From the NCBI GenBank assembly GCA_913058185.1, contig CAJXQX010000027.1, positions 1 to 43,703 on the forward strand: DNA of 43,703 nucleotides, written 5' to 3'. The notes below the pieces were generated by a model. It was not told where the DNA came from. It was given only the letters and a program-made list of their open reading frames with translations, and made no database searches. Each line of letters begins with the position of its first letter. Position 1 is the stretch's first letter. Shown piece by piece: positions 1-8,433 of the stretch. A program made the position numbers and the translations under genes. This DNA is from an uncultured Verrucomicrobiota bacterium. Its GTDB lineage: Bacteria; Verrucomicrobiota; Verrucomicrobiia; Opitutales; Opitutaceae.

Positions 1-46
1 AGATCAGCCTCGGTCTCGTGGGCTCGGAGATGTGTATAAGAGACAG
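1..46 (+). other. Illumina Nextera i7-side adapter (not genomic)
   Basis: Bases 1-4 (AGAT) are the tail of the P7 oligo and 5-12 (CAGCCTCG) match the i7 index usually called N710. Bases 13-46 are the Nextera read-2 transposase adapter ending in the 19-bp mosaic end AGATGTGTATAAGAGACAG. Genomic sequence starts at base 47. It should be trimmed before any annotation. Confidence 0.98.
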
Positions 47-68
47 TCGTTACACTACGTAGAACTTA

Positions 69-1595
69 TCAACGACCTGACCCCGGCGGTCGGTTTCTTG
101 TTACTTGATACCTGATACTTGGAACTTCGAGCGCGTCTGCCGCGCTCGTGCTGAAGGTTTCGTCGAATCTTGGCATGTTGTCGGCCTGCCATTGCTGGCC
201 TTCTTCCCAGACGTAGAACCACTCGGGCTGGGTGTGGGAGCGGCTCCATTGCTCCATTTCGGTGACCATATCGCGCACGAGTTCTGGGTGCCGGTCGCGC
301 ATGTCGGTGGTCTCGCTGATATCTTCGGCGATGTTGAACAGCATCCAATCGCTTTGGCCCTCGCGGCGGATCTTCCAGTCGTCGCGTCGCGCGCTGGCAT
401 CACTGAATCCGGCGCGGTGACGTAGGGCAAAAATAGTCTCACCAGCTCGCGGGTTACTGCCGTCTTGCAGGGCGGAAGAGAGGTCGGTGCCATCGAGCAC
501 TTGGGTTGCTGGCACAGGCGCATCTCCAATGGAGGCGAAGGTCGGATAGAGGTCGAGTGAGGTGACGGGGTGAGGAAAGGGTTGGCCGCCCTTCAGCTGT
601 TGCGGCCAGTGGAAAAACATGGGGACGCGGTGACCGCCTTCGGAGACGCTGCCTTTGCCCATGCTCAGGGGATAGTTGGTTGCGCCGAGCGAAAGTTTAC
701 CGCCGTTGTCACTGAGGAAAACGATCAACGTGTTGTCGAAGGCATCGTTGCGTTTGAGCGCGGTAACGAGTCGGCCGACGCCACGGTCGACGGCGTGCAC
801 CATGGCGGCGTAGGTGCGGCGTTTTTTGTCTTCGATATCGGCGTAGAGCGCGAGGTCTGCCTCGGTGGCTTCGAGCGGGGAGTGAGGTGCGTTGTAGGCG
901 ACGTAGAGGAAGAAGGGTTGATCCTTGGTCGCGGCCTCGTCCACGAAGCGGGCGGCCTCGCGGGACAGGGCGTCGGTGATGTATTCGGTTTCACGGACTT
1001 CGACGCCGTTGTGCTGAAGCGGGACAAAATACTCGTTGATGGGGAGATTGCCCGTTTTGAGCATCCGTTGATAGGCGGGCCGGTATTGCTCCGGGAAGTA
1101 GCGATGGCCCCCGCCGAGGAAACCGTAGTAATCGTCGAAGCCGCGGACGTTGGGATGAAACTCAGGGTTGATGCCCATATGCCATTTTCCGACAGCACCG
1201 GTGAAGTAACCAGCTCGCTGCAAAGTCGTGCTCATGAGCGTTTCGCTTTCGGGAATGCCCTTGGCGTTGTATTCGGCAATTCCGAGTCCGGGGTTGGGCA
1301 GGTTGAAAGGCCCGCCAAATTTGTGGGAGTAGCGTCCGGCCATCATGCTCATGCGACTCGGGCCGCAGAAAGGATGGGCGACGTAGGCCGCCGGAAAGAC
1401 GACGCCGTTCTGAGCGAGCTGATCGAGCTCCGGGGTGCGGATATCGGTGGCGCCGTTAAAGCCGACGTCGGAGTAGCCGAGGTCATCGCAGAGGACGACG
1501 ATGATGTTGGGTCGGCTTGCGTGGGCGCCGCCGATCGAAAGTAACCAGTAGCAGGTTACGAGTAGTAGCGCAGGGAGGCGGGAGGGGAAAAGCAC
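69..1595 (-). CDS. Secreted type I sulfatase (arylsulfatase A/GALNS-like)
   Basis: A 508-aa formylglycine-dependent sulfatase predicted to hydrolyse sulfate esters outside the cytoplasm. Residues 1-26 form a signal peptide ending in AHA. Metal-binding D37-D38 follow (LCDDLGYSD). The maturation motif is C77-G-P-S-R, where C77 would become formylglycine. GKWH (136-139), APHSP (236-240), SDNGG (295-299, second metal-ligand pair) and the GKGSVSEGG segment (313-321) are all in the expected order, so the enzyme looks intact. Related arylsulfatases act on sulfated sugars; the substrate here is unknown. The last ~20 residues (IRYQVTRNR region) are encoded by a dispersed intergenic-type repeat and look like a read-through tail. 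It lies in tandem with a second sulfatase, 228 bp away. Confidence 0.93.
   Translation of the reverse strand: MLFPSRLPALLLVTCYWLLSIGGAHASRPNIIVVLCDDLGYSDVGFNGATDIRTPELDQLAQNGVVFPAAYVAHPFCGPSRMSMMAGRYSHKFGGPFNLPNPGLGIAEYNAKGIPESETLMSTTLQRAGYFTGAVGKWHMGINPEFHPNVRGFDDYYGFLGGGHRYFPEQYRPAYQRMLKTGNLPINEYFVPLQHNGVEVRETEYITDALSREAARFVDEAATKDQPFFLYVAYNAPHSPLEATEADLALYADIEDKKRRTYAAMVHAVDRGVGRLVTALKRNDAFDNTLIVFLSDNGGKLSLGATNYPLSMGKGSVSEGGHRVPMFFHWPQQLKGGQPFPHPVTSLDLYPTFASIGDAPVPATQVLDGTDLSSALQDGSNPRAGETIFALRHRAGFSDASARRDDWKIRREGQSDWMLFNIAEDISETTDMRDRHPELVRDMVTEMEQWSRSHTQPEWFYVWEEGQQWQADNMPRFDETFSTSAADALEVPSIRYQVTRNRPPGSGR
93..123 (-). repeat. Degenerate AAGTATCAGGTA repeat inside the sulfatase 3' end
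   Basis: The minus strand reads approximately AAGTATCAGGTATCAAGTAA. Close relatives occur at 1538-1568, 37041-37072 and 37097-37131. This copy encodes the C-terminal tail of the sulfatase. Similarity was judged by eye. Confidence 0.5.
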
Positions 1596-1637
1596 AGGTT
1601 GATAGGGTGGTGGCGCTAAGAGGCAGGATTATTTTTT

Positions 1638-1733
1638 GCCCACGGAATACACGAAAGGCTTCGTCTACCGACTACGCACTGAAACGGGGATTATAGTGCA
1701 GGTTGGTTTTGTGGATTCTGTGCCTTTTGTGGC
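1638..1733. repeat. Imperfect inverted repeat, MITE-like
   Basis: The left arm at 1638-1658 (GCCCACGGAATACACGAAA) and the reverse complement of 1707-1733 (containing GGCACAGAATCCACAAAA) match at about 13 of 18 positions. The element fills much of the 228-bp gap between the first two sulfatases. It resembles the dispersed intergenic inverted repeats common in Verrucomicrobia and Planctomycetes. No ORF lies inside it. Confidence 0.4.
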
Positions 1734-1823
1734 TATAAATCTGGAGACAGGGGGGAAGATGTTTCAAGAACGAGAACGAGTAGGAGGGGAGAGTTAGAGT
1801 CCGCCGTCGCTTCCTTAGGGAAG

Positions 1824-3458
1824 CTATGGCGAGACGGGTAAGTTTCCGCGCCAGCCGGTATTGAATTGGGCGACAAGTTGCTGCACGATGCCGGGGTTTT
1901 GGTCGGCGATGTTTTTGGTTTCAGTGGGGTCTTTATCTTGGTCGTAGAGTTCGAAGAAGACGGGGTCGACGGTGGGGTCGGTGTGGTCTTTCCAAATTAC
2001 GAAACGATAGCGATCGGTGCGCATGGCGTAACCCATGAGGCGGTTTTCAAAGAGGTCGCGGTCCCACTTGTCGCCTTGTTGGGCGATGATGCGGGCCTCC
2101 ACCTTTTCGATGAGCGGGCCGAAGAAGGTTTCGCGACTGCCTTGGGAAAGCGGATTGGCGGCCCATTCGCGCAGAGCGGGGTTGGGGAATTGACTGAAGG
2201 CGGCGCTTTTCCACGGGCGATTTGGCTCAGCGAGCAGCGGCACAAAACTTGTTCCCTCCAGATGGTCGGGGAGCGCGACGCCAGCGAGTTCACAAAGCGT
2301 AGGATACATATCGATCAACTCCACGAGCGCGTCCGAAGTTGCGCCGCGGGTGGTGGCGGGTAGATCGGGGGTATCGATCATGAGAGCGACGCGAGTTCCG
2401 ATCTCGTAGTTGGTAGCTTTGCCCCAAATGCCCATCTCGCCGAGGTGCCAACCGTGATCGCTCCAAATGATTATAATGGTATTGTCGCGGAGTCCGGCTT
2501 CATCGAGAGCGTCGATCATGCGACCGATCTGGGCATCGACGTAACTGACGCAGGCGAGGTAAGAGTGTTTGAGGGTAGTCGCGAGTTCTGGGCCGATGGG
2601 GCCGTCCTTGGAGATGCCGTGGCGGGTGCGTAGTTCGAACGACGCATGCAGGCCCATCGCAGCGCCGTTTTCGGGTGCTTCAGTTTGGGTGGCGAGGGGG
2701 ACGTTCTCGGGATCGTAGAGGTCCCAATAGCGCTTGGGGGCGACCCAGTTGAGGTGGGGCCTGCTGAAGCCGAGTCCGAGGAAGAAGGGTTTGTCGGGAT
2801 CGGTCTCGACCAGATCGTGCAGGGTGGCGATCGCGAGGTCGGTATTGAAGCCGTCGATGTATGCGTTGTCGGGGACATCGGCGCTTTCGTAGGCCGGGCC
2901 ATTGCCGAGCCCGCCGCGGGCTTCGGGTGCGTAGTTCGCGGCAGCGTAGGCCTTGTTGGCGGCGGCGATAGCGCGGTTTTCGGGGAGCGCGTAGCCGCCC
3001 TTTGCGGTGGGGCCTTTGAGGGCGAGTTTGTCGCGGGCGGGTTGACGGCTCCAAGACAGCTCGAGGTCGTTGAACTTGCCGTGGTAAATTTTGCCGGCGT
3101 GGACGGTTTCGTAGCCTTTTGTGATCAGGTGTTGGGGCAGGGTGACGATGTCGGGATTGGCGTCGCGGAAATAAGTGTAGTTTTCGATGACGTTGATCGT
3201 ATCGGGGCGAGCACCGGTCATGAGGCTCGCGCGAGACGGACTGCAAATCGCCTCCTGGCAGTAGGCGCGGCTAAATTGCAGACCGTTATCCGCGAATGCA
3301 TCGAGGTGGGGTGTCACCGCCAGGTCGGAACCGTAGCTGCCGATTTCCGGCCGCAGATCATCGATGGCGATGAAGAGGATGTTGGGTTTCGCTGCCGCTA
3401 ACGAGAGATTCGCTAGCATGAGAAGGCCAAGGCGAATGCGGAGACGGAGGTTAATCAT
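1824..3458 (-). CDS. Secreted sulfatase, iduronate-2-sulfatase-like
   Basis: A sulfatase of 544 aa from the ATG at 3458. An in-frame start at 3500 would add 14 residues with no signal character, whereas the downstream Met is followed at once by a signal peptide (MINLRLRIRLGLLML, cleavage near AAA-K). In the 544-aa numbering, D33-D34 bind metal and C72-S-P-S-R is the formylglycine motif, followed by a RPDT stretch typical of iduronate-2-sulfatases. GKIYHG, the SRPHLNWVAP segment, the YDPENVPLA loop and SDHGWHLGE all match that family's order. It probably removes 2-O-sulfate from uronic acid residues of a polysaccharide; that substrate is inferred from family resemblance only. Confidence 0.92.
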   Translation of the reverse strand: MINLRLRIRLGLLMLANLSLAAAKPNILFIAIDDLRPEIGSYGSDLAVTPHLDAFADNGLQFSRAYCQEAICSPSRASLMTGARPDTINVIENYTYFRDANPDIVTLPQHLITKGYETVHAGKIYHGKFNDLELSWSRQPARDKLALKGPTAKGGYALPENRAIAAANKAYAAANYAPEARGGLGNGPAYESADVPDNAYIDGFNTDLAIATLHDLVETDPDKPFFLGLGFSRPHLNWVAPKRYWDLYDPENVPLATQTEAPENGAAMGLHASFELRTRHGISKDGPIGPELATTLKHSYLACVSYVDAQIGRMIDALDEAGLRDNTIIIIWSDHGWHLGEMGIWGKATNYEIGTRVALMIDTPDLPATTRGATSDALVELIDMYPTLCELAGVALPDHLEGTSFVPLLAEPNRPWKSAAFSQFPNPALREWAANPLSQGSRETFFGPLIEKVEARIIAQQGDKWDRDLFENRLMGYAMRTDRYRFVIWKDHTDPTVDPVFFELYDQDKDPTETKNIADQNPGIVQQLVAQFNTGWRGNLPVSP

Positions 3459-3696
3459 GGAGTGGGGTAGGGGTGGCGCGGAGTTGCAGCGAAGAATCAA
3501 CAGGTCCGAGCGGGGGAAGTGATTCTACGAACGTGGACTGCTGCGCTGCGACATTCGAACACCTTGTTTGCTGAACCCTTCACCTGTTGATGGGGCAGGG
3601 GGGGGGCTCCTGATTCCGGCGGGGTTGAATCAAATTTGCCAGCAAATGCGTTGTCCTCGCGGGCTCTAGGTTCGTAGGCTTGGTCCTCCAATACCT

Positions 3697-6015
3697 ATGT
3701 CCTCAGACGCTACTCCTCATTCTCTTACTGTTCGAAATTGTTTATCCCTCTCGGGGGTGATTGCCACGAGTGCTTCAGGGCCTCGGGTCGAGCAAACGGT
3801 CGCAGATGCGCTGGCGAAAGGATTATGCTCAAACGCCGAGATTGCTAAGGATGACGAGGGTTTGGCTGCGGCATCGGGAGTTCTTCACGTTTCATTAGCG
3901 GATGATACCACCAAGGTGGATCTCTCGGAATTGCCCGCCGGTAGCGAATGGATGTATTTTAAGTTGGACGAGAAGGGTGGAGGCGAGCTGATCGCTTCCC
4001 GGCCCCATCTCATTTATACTCTATTTTGCCACATCCGGGATAATTACTTGGACGTCGCGGCCGCGGAATTTGTCGCCGGAAAACTCATTCCGATCACCCT
4101 GGCTGGTATCAATGCCCGGGATGACCTTTTAACCGGGCGATCGAGTTTTCTGATCAATCGAGAACGTCAGGTGCAGCATTCCGATATCGAGGTATCCTTT
4201 CAGGAGATGGCCCGGATAGGTTCCGCCCAGGTGGTGGTCAACGAACTGGCCTTGCCGTTTGGCTATGACCGGGGACCGGAGGGGGAGGTTTATTATCGCT
4301 TCTACGACTATCTTCCGGATTTGGATCAATTTGTTGAAACAAAGTTCAACCAAGGCACCTACCCGCCGGAGCATCTTTCGGCCAATTTAAACTCCCTCAA
4401 ACGGTTGGCCCGGTTGGCCGACAAATATGGTCTGATTCCAGGAATGGAGATCGCTAATCCGCGCTCGGCTCCCGAATCGCTTTTGAAGCGTTATCCGTTT
4501 CTTCGCGGGGCCCGGGTTGATCATCCTTTCCGCTGCTTTGAGCCCCGCTACGCACTCACGCTGGCGCACCCGGCGGTCCGTTGGTTTTACGCGGAACTCA
4601 TGCGCACCCTGCTGCGGGAAGTCCCAGAGCTGGGCTTCATCTCGACGCTGATCAACGATAGCGGTTCCGGTTTTGAGTTTACGTCGAGTCTCTATCCCGG
4701 TCGCAACGGAGGTCCGTATATTATCAAAGAGTGGGAGACCGATGCGGCGATCGCTCAAGCCGCCTCAAAGAATGTCATTCGTTACTACCGGTTGCTGCGC
4801 GATGTGGCTCATGAAACCAATCCTGACTTTCGGATCGTCACTTCCTTGCGAAATATTGCGGAAGAATCGGGGATCATTATCGCCGGGATCGACAACGGGA
4901 TCGACCTGCGGATGGTTTCGCAGCGGTCCGATGTCGATGGTGACAGTTGGAAAGAGCAACTCGAGGTTGCCCGTCAGAAGAACTCCGATTTTGTGGCCGA
5001 CGCGATCACCCGGGCCAGCGAGTTTGTATTGGGGGTGCCGAGTCCGTGGCAGGTGCACCAGAGCCTGAGTAAAACCCGGAGTGGAGGTTTCAGCCGGGTC
5101 GATGTGTATTTGGATCCTCCTTATTTGGTTCCGCACAGCGTTAACCGGGATGTCATCCGGGCCTTCCAAGTGGCTCCCTCCCGTGATATCGATGACATCA
5201 TTGCACAGTCGGCTCGACTCCAGGTGGGTCGCGAATTTGCCGACACGTTAAAGGGCATCTGGCAGCTGGCCGATCAGGCGGTGCAGGCCGCCCCGTGTGA
5301 AGGGCTTTATGCCGGGAACGGGTTTGTTTGGTATCGGTTCTGGGCTCGTCCCATGGTGCCGGATATCGGGGCCATCCCCGAAGGAGATCGGCGCTACTAC
5401 GAGAAGCATTTTCTTTCTCACTTTAATAATGCCCACAACGTGGATTTCGCCGCTGATATGCTTTGGCAGATTGTGTCTCCCGAGCAGTGCGATGCCGAGT
5501 TCCGTTGGTTTGATACCGAGGTGTGGGGGCCTTTGGATAAGGCGATCGACTTGGCGAAGCGGGCGGTCGATCAAGCGGCGAGCGAGCCGGCGGCACTCGA
5601 GGTATTCGGTGACTTGCGTGACCGACTGGTGGCCTATCGCTGCTATGCCATGACGATGCGTAATCTCGCGGCCTGGATTGCCGGGGTGCATGGTTATTTA
5701 CAGGCCGATAATGAAGCGGAAAAACAGTCCCGATTGACCCTGGTCCAGGAGATGGTCGCCAGTGAATTGGCGAACGCCAAAGCGCTGCTCAAGCTCTGGG
5801 AATCTTCCGTGGTGGATTTCATGCCGGTGAATGCCTACACCGAAACCATGCATGAATACGGGGTCAATTTTGGCGAGGTGTTACAGCAGAAGATCGAGCT
5901 GATGGAGAAATATGGTGACCGCCTACCCTATATTGATCCCAACTACATGTGGCGGATGCCGGAAGGTTCCAGCGTTTCGGCCGACGACTACATGAGTTAT
6001 GTGGAGAACAAGTAG
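3697..6015 (+). CDS. Large glycosidase-like protein heading the aldarate operon, family not recognised
   Basis: A 772-aa protein with no signal peptide, so probably cytoplasmic. The N-terminal ~130 residues look like a small alpha/beta domain (GSEWMYFKL, then SRPHLIYTLFCHIRDNY), as precedes the barrel in alpha-glucuronidases and related hydrolases. Residues ~165-500 have TIM-barrel character: FGYDRG, the PGMEIANPRS strand, VDHPFRCFEP, HPAVRWFYAELMRTLL, then the NDSGSGFE segment at 320-327, a plausible active-site strand end. The last ~250 residues are helical. I cannot place it in a named family; GH67/GH115-like uronidase architecture is the nearest guess. It lies 157 bp upstream of kdgD, same strand, so an enzyme feeding a uronic or aldaric acid into the pathway is plausible. 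Start is the first ATG; the upstream 196 bp is a divergent intergenic region. Confidence 0.5.
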   Translation: MSSDATPHSLTVRNCLSLSGVIATSASGPRVEQTVADALAKGLCSNAEIAKDDEGLAAASGVLHVSLADDTTKVDLSELPAGSEWMYFKLDEKGGGELIASRPHLIYTLFCHIRDNYLDVAAAEFVAGKLIPITLAGINARDDLLTGRSSFLINRERQVQHSDIEVSFQEMARIGSAQVVVNELALPFGYDRGPEGEVYYRFYDYLPDLDQFVETKFNQGTYPPEHLSANLNSLKRLARLADKYGLIPGMEIANPRSAPESLLKRYPFLRGARVDHPFRCFEPRYALTLAHPAVRWFYAELMRTLLREVPELGFISTLINDSGSGFEFTSSLYPGRNGGPYIIKEWETDAAIAQAASKNVIRYYRLLRDVAHETNPDFRIVTSLRNIAEESGIIIAGIDNGIDLRMVSQRSDVDGDSWKEQLEVARQKNSDFVADAITRASEFVLGVPSPWQVHQSLSKTRSGGFSRVDVYLDPPYLVPHSVNRDVIRAFQVAPSRDIDDIIAQSARLQVGREFADTLKGIWQLADQAVQAAPCEGLYAGNGFVWYRFWARPMVPDIGAIPEGDRRYYEKHFLSHFNNAHNVDFAADMLWQIVSPEQCDAEFRWFDTEVWGPLDKAIDLAKRAVDQAASEPAALEVFGDLRDRLVAYRCYAMTMRNLAAWIAGVHGYLQADNEAEKQSRLTLVQEMVASELANAKALLKLWESSVVDFMPVNAYTETMHEYGVNFGEVLQQKIELMEKYGDRLPYIDPNYMWRMPEGSSVSADDYMSYVENK

Positions 6016-6172
6016 CCCTCGACCAATTTGGTGGAAAGATCCCCGCTGAGAATACCTCTCCGACTTCGTGTTCCTGTTTCCTTGGTGCCAGGTGATCGAG
6101 AGGCCACCTCGAAGTCATCAGGGGTCGACGCTTGCTAACACGATCACCGCGCGGCATGCCTTGGCGTGTTCC

Positions 6173-7084
6173 ATGAGCCCCCAGGAATTGAAGCAAACCA
6201 TGTCGGCCGGACTGTTGTCCTTTCCCGTCACCGATTTTAACGCGTCGGGAGATTTCTCTCCCGGCCCTTACACCAAGCGATTGGAGTGGTTGATGCCTTA
6301 CGGTGCCACCGTGTTGTTCGCGGCGGGAGGCACGGGCGAGTTCTTTTCTCTGACCCATTCCGAATACAGCAACGTGGTTGGCACGGCGGTGGATACTTGC
6401 CGTGGGGGAGTGCCCGTCGTGGCTGGTGCCGGGGGATCTACCCGACAGGCTATTGCGTGTGCGCAGGAAGCGGAGCGGCGGGGTGCGCAGGGGATTCTTT
6501 TGCTGCCGCATTATTTAACCGTAGCGGGTCAAGACGGATTGGCCGCGCACGTGGAGGCGGTGTGTCGGTCCGTGAAATTTGGCGTCATCATTTACAACCG
6601 AGGGGTGTGTCGACTGCAGGCGGAGACGCTGGCGAAGTTGGCCGACCGTTGTCCCAACCTGATCGGGTTCAAGGATGGCATTGGCGACATTGAATTGATG
6701 GTGAGTATTCGGCGCCGGATGGGCGATCGATTCGCCTATCTGGGTGGCCTGCCCACTGCGGAGGTTTATGCCGCGGCTTACAAAGCGTTGGGGGTTCCGG
6801 TCTATTCCTCTGCGGTTTTCAACTTCATTCCCAAAACGGCGATGAATTTCTATCAGGCGGTAGCCGCTGATGATGAAGCTACGGTGGGGCATTTGCTCGA
6901 CACCTTCTTTTTGCCTTACCTGAAAATACGCAATCGGGTGCCGGGATATGCCGTCAGCATCGTGAAGGCGGGCGCACGATTGGTGGGCCGTGATGCGGGT
7001 CCGGTGCGGACGCCGCTGACAGACCTTACGGCCGACGAGTCATCACAGTTGAACGAACTTATTACCGCGTTAGGTCCCCAGTAA
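6173..7084 (+). CDS. kdgD: 5-dehydro-4-deoxyglucarate dehydratase
   Basis: A DapA/NAL-superfamily lyase that dehydrates and decarboxylates 5-dehydro-4-deoxyglucarate to alpha-ketoglutarate semialdehyde in the cytoplasm. The ATG at 6173 ([22 protein letters not shown]) gives 303 aa, the usual KdgD length. A frame opening at 6068 would add 35 unrelated residues and was rejected. In 303-aa numbering, the [10 protein letters not shown] loop near residue 52, tyrosine Y141 (IIYNRGVCR) and Schiff-base lysine K167 (GFKDGIGD) are all present. [17 protein letters not shown] and [11 protein letters not shown] are highly characteristic of KdgD rather than dihydrodipicolinate synthase. No clear Shine-Dalgarno precedes the start. 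The next gene begins two bases after the stop codon. Confidence 0.93.
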   Translation: MSPQELKQTMSAGLLSFPVTDFNASGDFSPGPYTKRLEWLMPYGATVLFAAGGTGEFFSLTHSEYSNVVGTAVDTCRGGVPVVAGAGGSTRQAIACAQEAERRGAQGILLLPHYLTVAGQDGLAAHVEAVCRSVKFGVIIYNRGVCRLQAETLAKLADRCPNLIGFKDGIGDIELMVSIRRRMGDRFAYLGGLPTAEVYAAAYKALGVPVYSSAVFNFIPKTAMNFYQAVAADDEATVGHLLDTFFLPYLKIRNRVPGYAVSIVKAGARLVGRDAGPVRTPLTDLTADESSQLNELITALGPQ

Positions 7085-7086
7085 AT

Positions 7087-8424
7087 ATGCCGTCTATGAC
7101 CACTTCGGTCCCTGCATCCGTGGAGCGCCCGACGCGGGTACGTTACGGGATTCTCTTCTTCCTGTTCATCGTGACCGCGGTGAACTACGCTGACCGCGCG
7201 ACGCTATCAATCGTCGGCACCAGTCTGTCGGACGAGTTGGGCATCGATACGATTGGCATGGGCTACATTTTTTCGGCGTTTGCTTGGGCTTATGTCATTT
7301 GCCAAATTCCCGGGGGCTGGTTGCTCGATCGGTTCGGCTCTAGGCGGGTCTATTTTTGGAGCATTACGATCTGGTCGCTGTTGACCCTTTTTCAGGGATT
7401 TGTCGGGGGCTTTAGTGCGACCACAGCGGTGATCGTGCTTTTTGGTCTACGGTTCCTTCTCGGCATGGCGGAGGCCCCCTCTTTTCCAGCCAACGCCCGG
7501 ATTGTGGCGTGGTGGTTTCCGACCGCCGAGCGCGGTATGGCTAGCGCGATTTTTAATTCGGCGCAGTATTTTGCGACCGTCTTGTTTGCCCCGATCATGG
7601 GCTGGATTACTCACGCCCACGGCTGGCCGCCGGTCTTCTGGTTTATGGGCATCGTTGGGCTGTTGATGGCGGCGGTTTGGCCCCGGTTTATATACGGCCC
7701 GCGAGACCACCCTGCGGCCAACGCGGCGGAAGTTTCTCACATCGAGGATGGCGGAGGGTTGGTTGATATGGATCAGCAAGGTGCGGGCAAGGCGCCGGTG
7801 CGTTGGTCGGTGATCGGCCAGTTGTTGGCCAATCGTATGCTCATCGGGATCTATTTCGCTCAATACTGCATCACCACCCTGACGTGGTTCTTCCTGACTT
7901 GGTTTCCCATCTACCTCATAAAGGAAAAAGGCATGACCATTTTGCAGGTGGGATTCGTTGCGGTGCTGCCGGCCTTGTGTGGGTTTGGTGGCGGCATTTT
8001 GGGCGGGTGGTTCTCCGACCGTATGTTGCGGCGAGGGCACAGTCTCACTGTCGCCCGCAAGACCCCCATCGTGGTCGGTCTCCTGCTCTCAGTGAGCATG
8101 GTCGCCTGTAACTATGTGAGCTCCCAGGGCGCGGTGATATTCTTCATGAGTTTGGCCTTCTTCGGTAAAGGCATCGGAGCCTTAGGGTGGGCCGTAGTTT
8201 CCGATACATCACCGAAATCTGCGACGGGACTTTGCGGTGGTTTGTTTAATACATTTGGGAATACCGCCGGTATCGTTACTCCGATTGCGATCGGTTACAT
8301 CATTCATCTCACTGGTTCCTTCAGTTGGGCGCTGGTCTACGTGAGCGCCCACGCTGCGATGGCGGTGGTCAGCTATCTGTTCTTGGTGGGAGAAATCAAA
8401 CGGGTCGAACTGACCGACTCCTAG
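7087..8424 (+). CDS. gudP: MFS aldarate transporter, GudP/ExuT family
   Basis: A 445-aa, twelve-helix major facilitator of the anion:cation symporter family, expected to import glucarate or galactarate across the inner membrane. Helix 1 (YGILFFLFIVTAVNYADR) carries the NYADRATLS signature of GudP/ExuT proteins. The loop 2-3 motif GGWLLDRFGSRRV and loop 4-5 GMAEAPSFPANARIVAWWFP are typical. A central cytoplasmic loop (about residues 205-240) separates the two six-helix halves. The start codon lies two bases after the kdgD stop and the stop ends ten bases before the gudD start, so these three genes are surely one transcript. Specificity is inferred from the flanking enzymes. Confidence 0.88.
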   Translation: MPSMTTSVPASVERPTRVRYGILFFLFIVTAVNYADRATLSIVGTSLSDELGIDTIGMGYIFSAFAWAYVICQIPGGWLLDRFGSRRVYFWSITIWSLLTLFQGFVGGFSATTAVIVLFGLRFLLGMAEAPSFPANARIVAWWFPTAERGMASAIFNSAQYFATVLFAPIMGWITHAHGWPPVFWFMGIVGLLMAAVWPRFIYGPRDHPAANAAEVSHIEDGGGLVDMDQQGAGKAPVRWSVIGQLLANRMLIGIYFAQYCITTLTWFFLTWFPIYLIKEKGMTILQVGFVAVLPALCGFGGGILGGWFSDRMLRRGHSLTVARKTPIVVGLLLSVSMVACNYVSSQGAVIFFMSLAFFGKGIGALGWAVVSDTSPKSATGLCGGLFNTFGNTAGIVTPIAIGYIIHLTGSFSWALVYVSAHAAMAVVSYLFLVGEIKRVELTDS

Positions 8425-8433
8425 TTTTTGCCT

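Noticed and set aside
570-1544. Long plus-strand open frame (324 codons) opposite the first sulfatase
   Set aside because: It is antisense to a gene with a full set of sulfatase motifs; its own product has low-complexity Gly/Val/Asp composition typical of high-GC shadow frames.
3497-3691. 64-codon minus-strand frame between the second sulfatase and the aldarate operon
   Set aside because: No recognisable sequence and it lies in a divergent promoter region; protein-like features are lacking.
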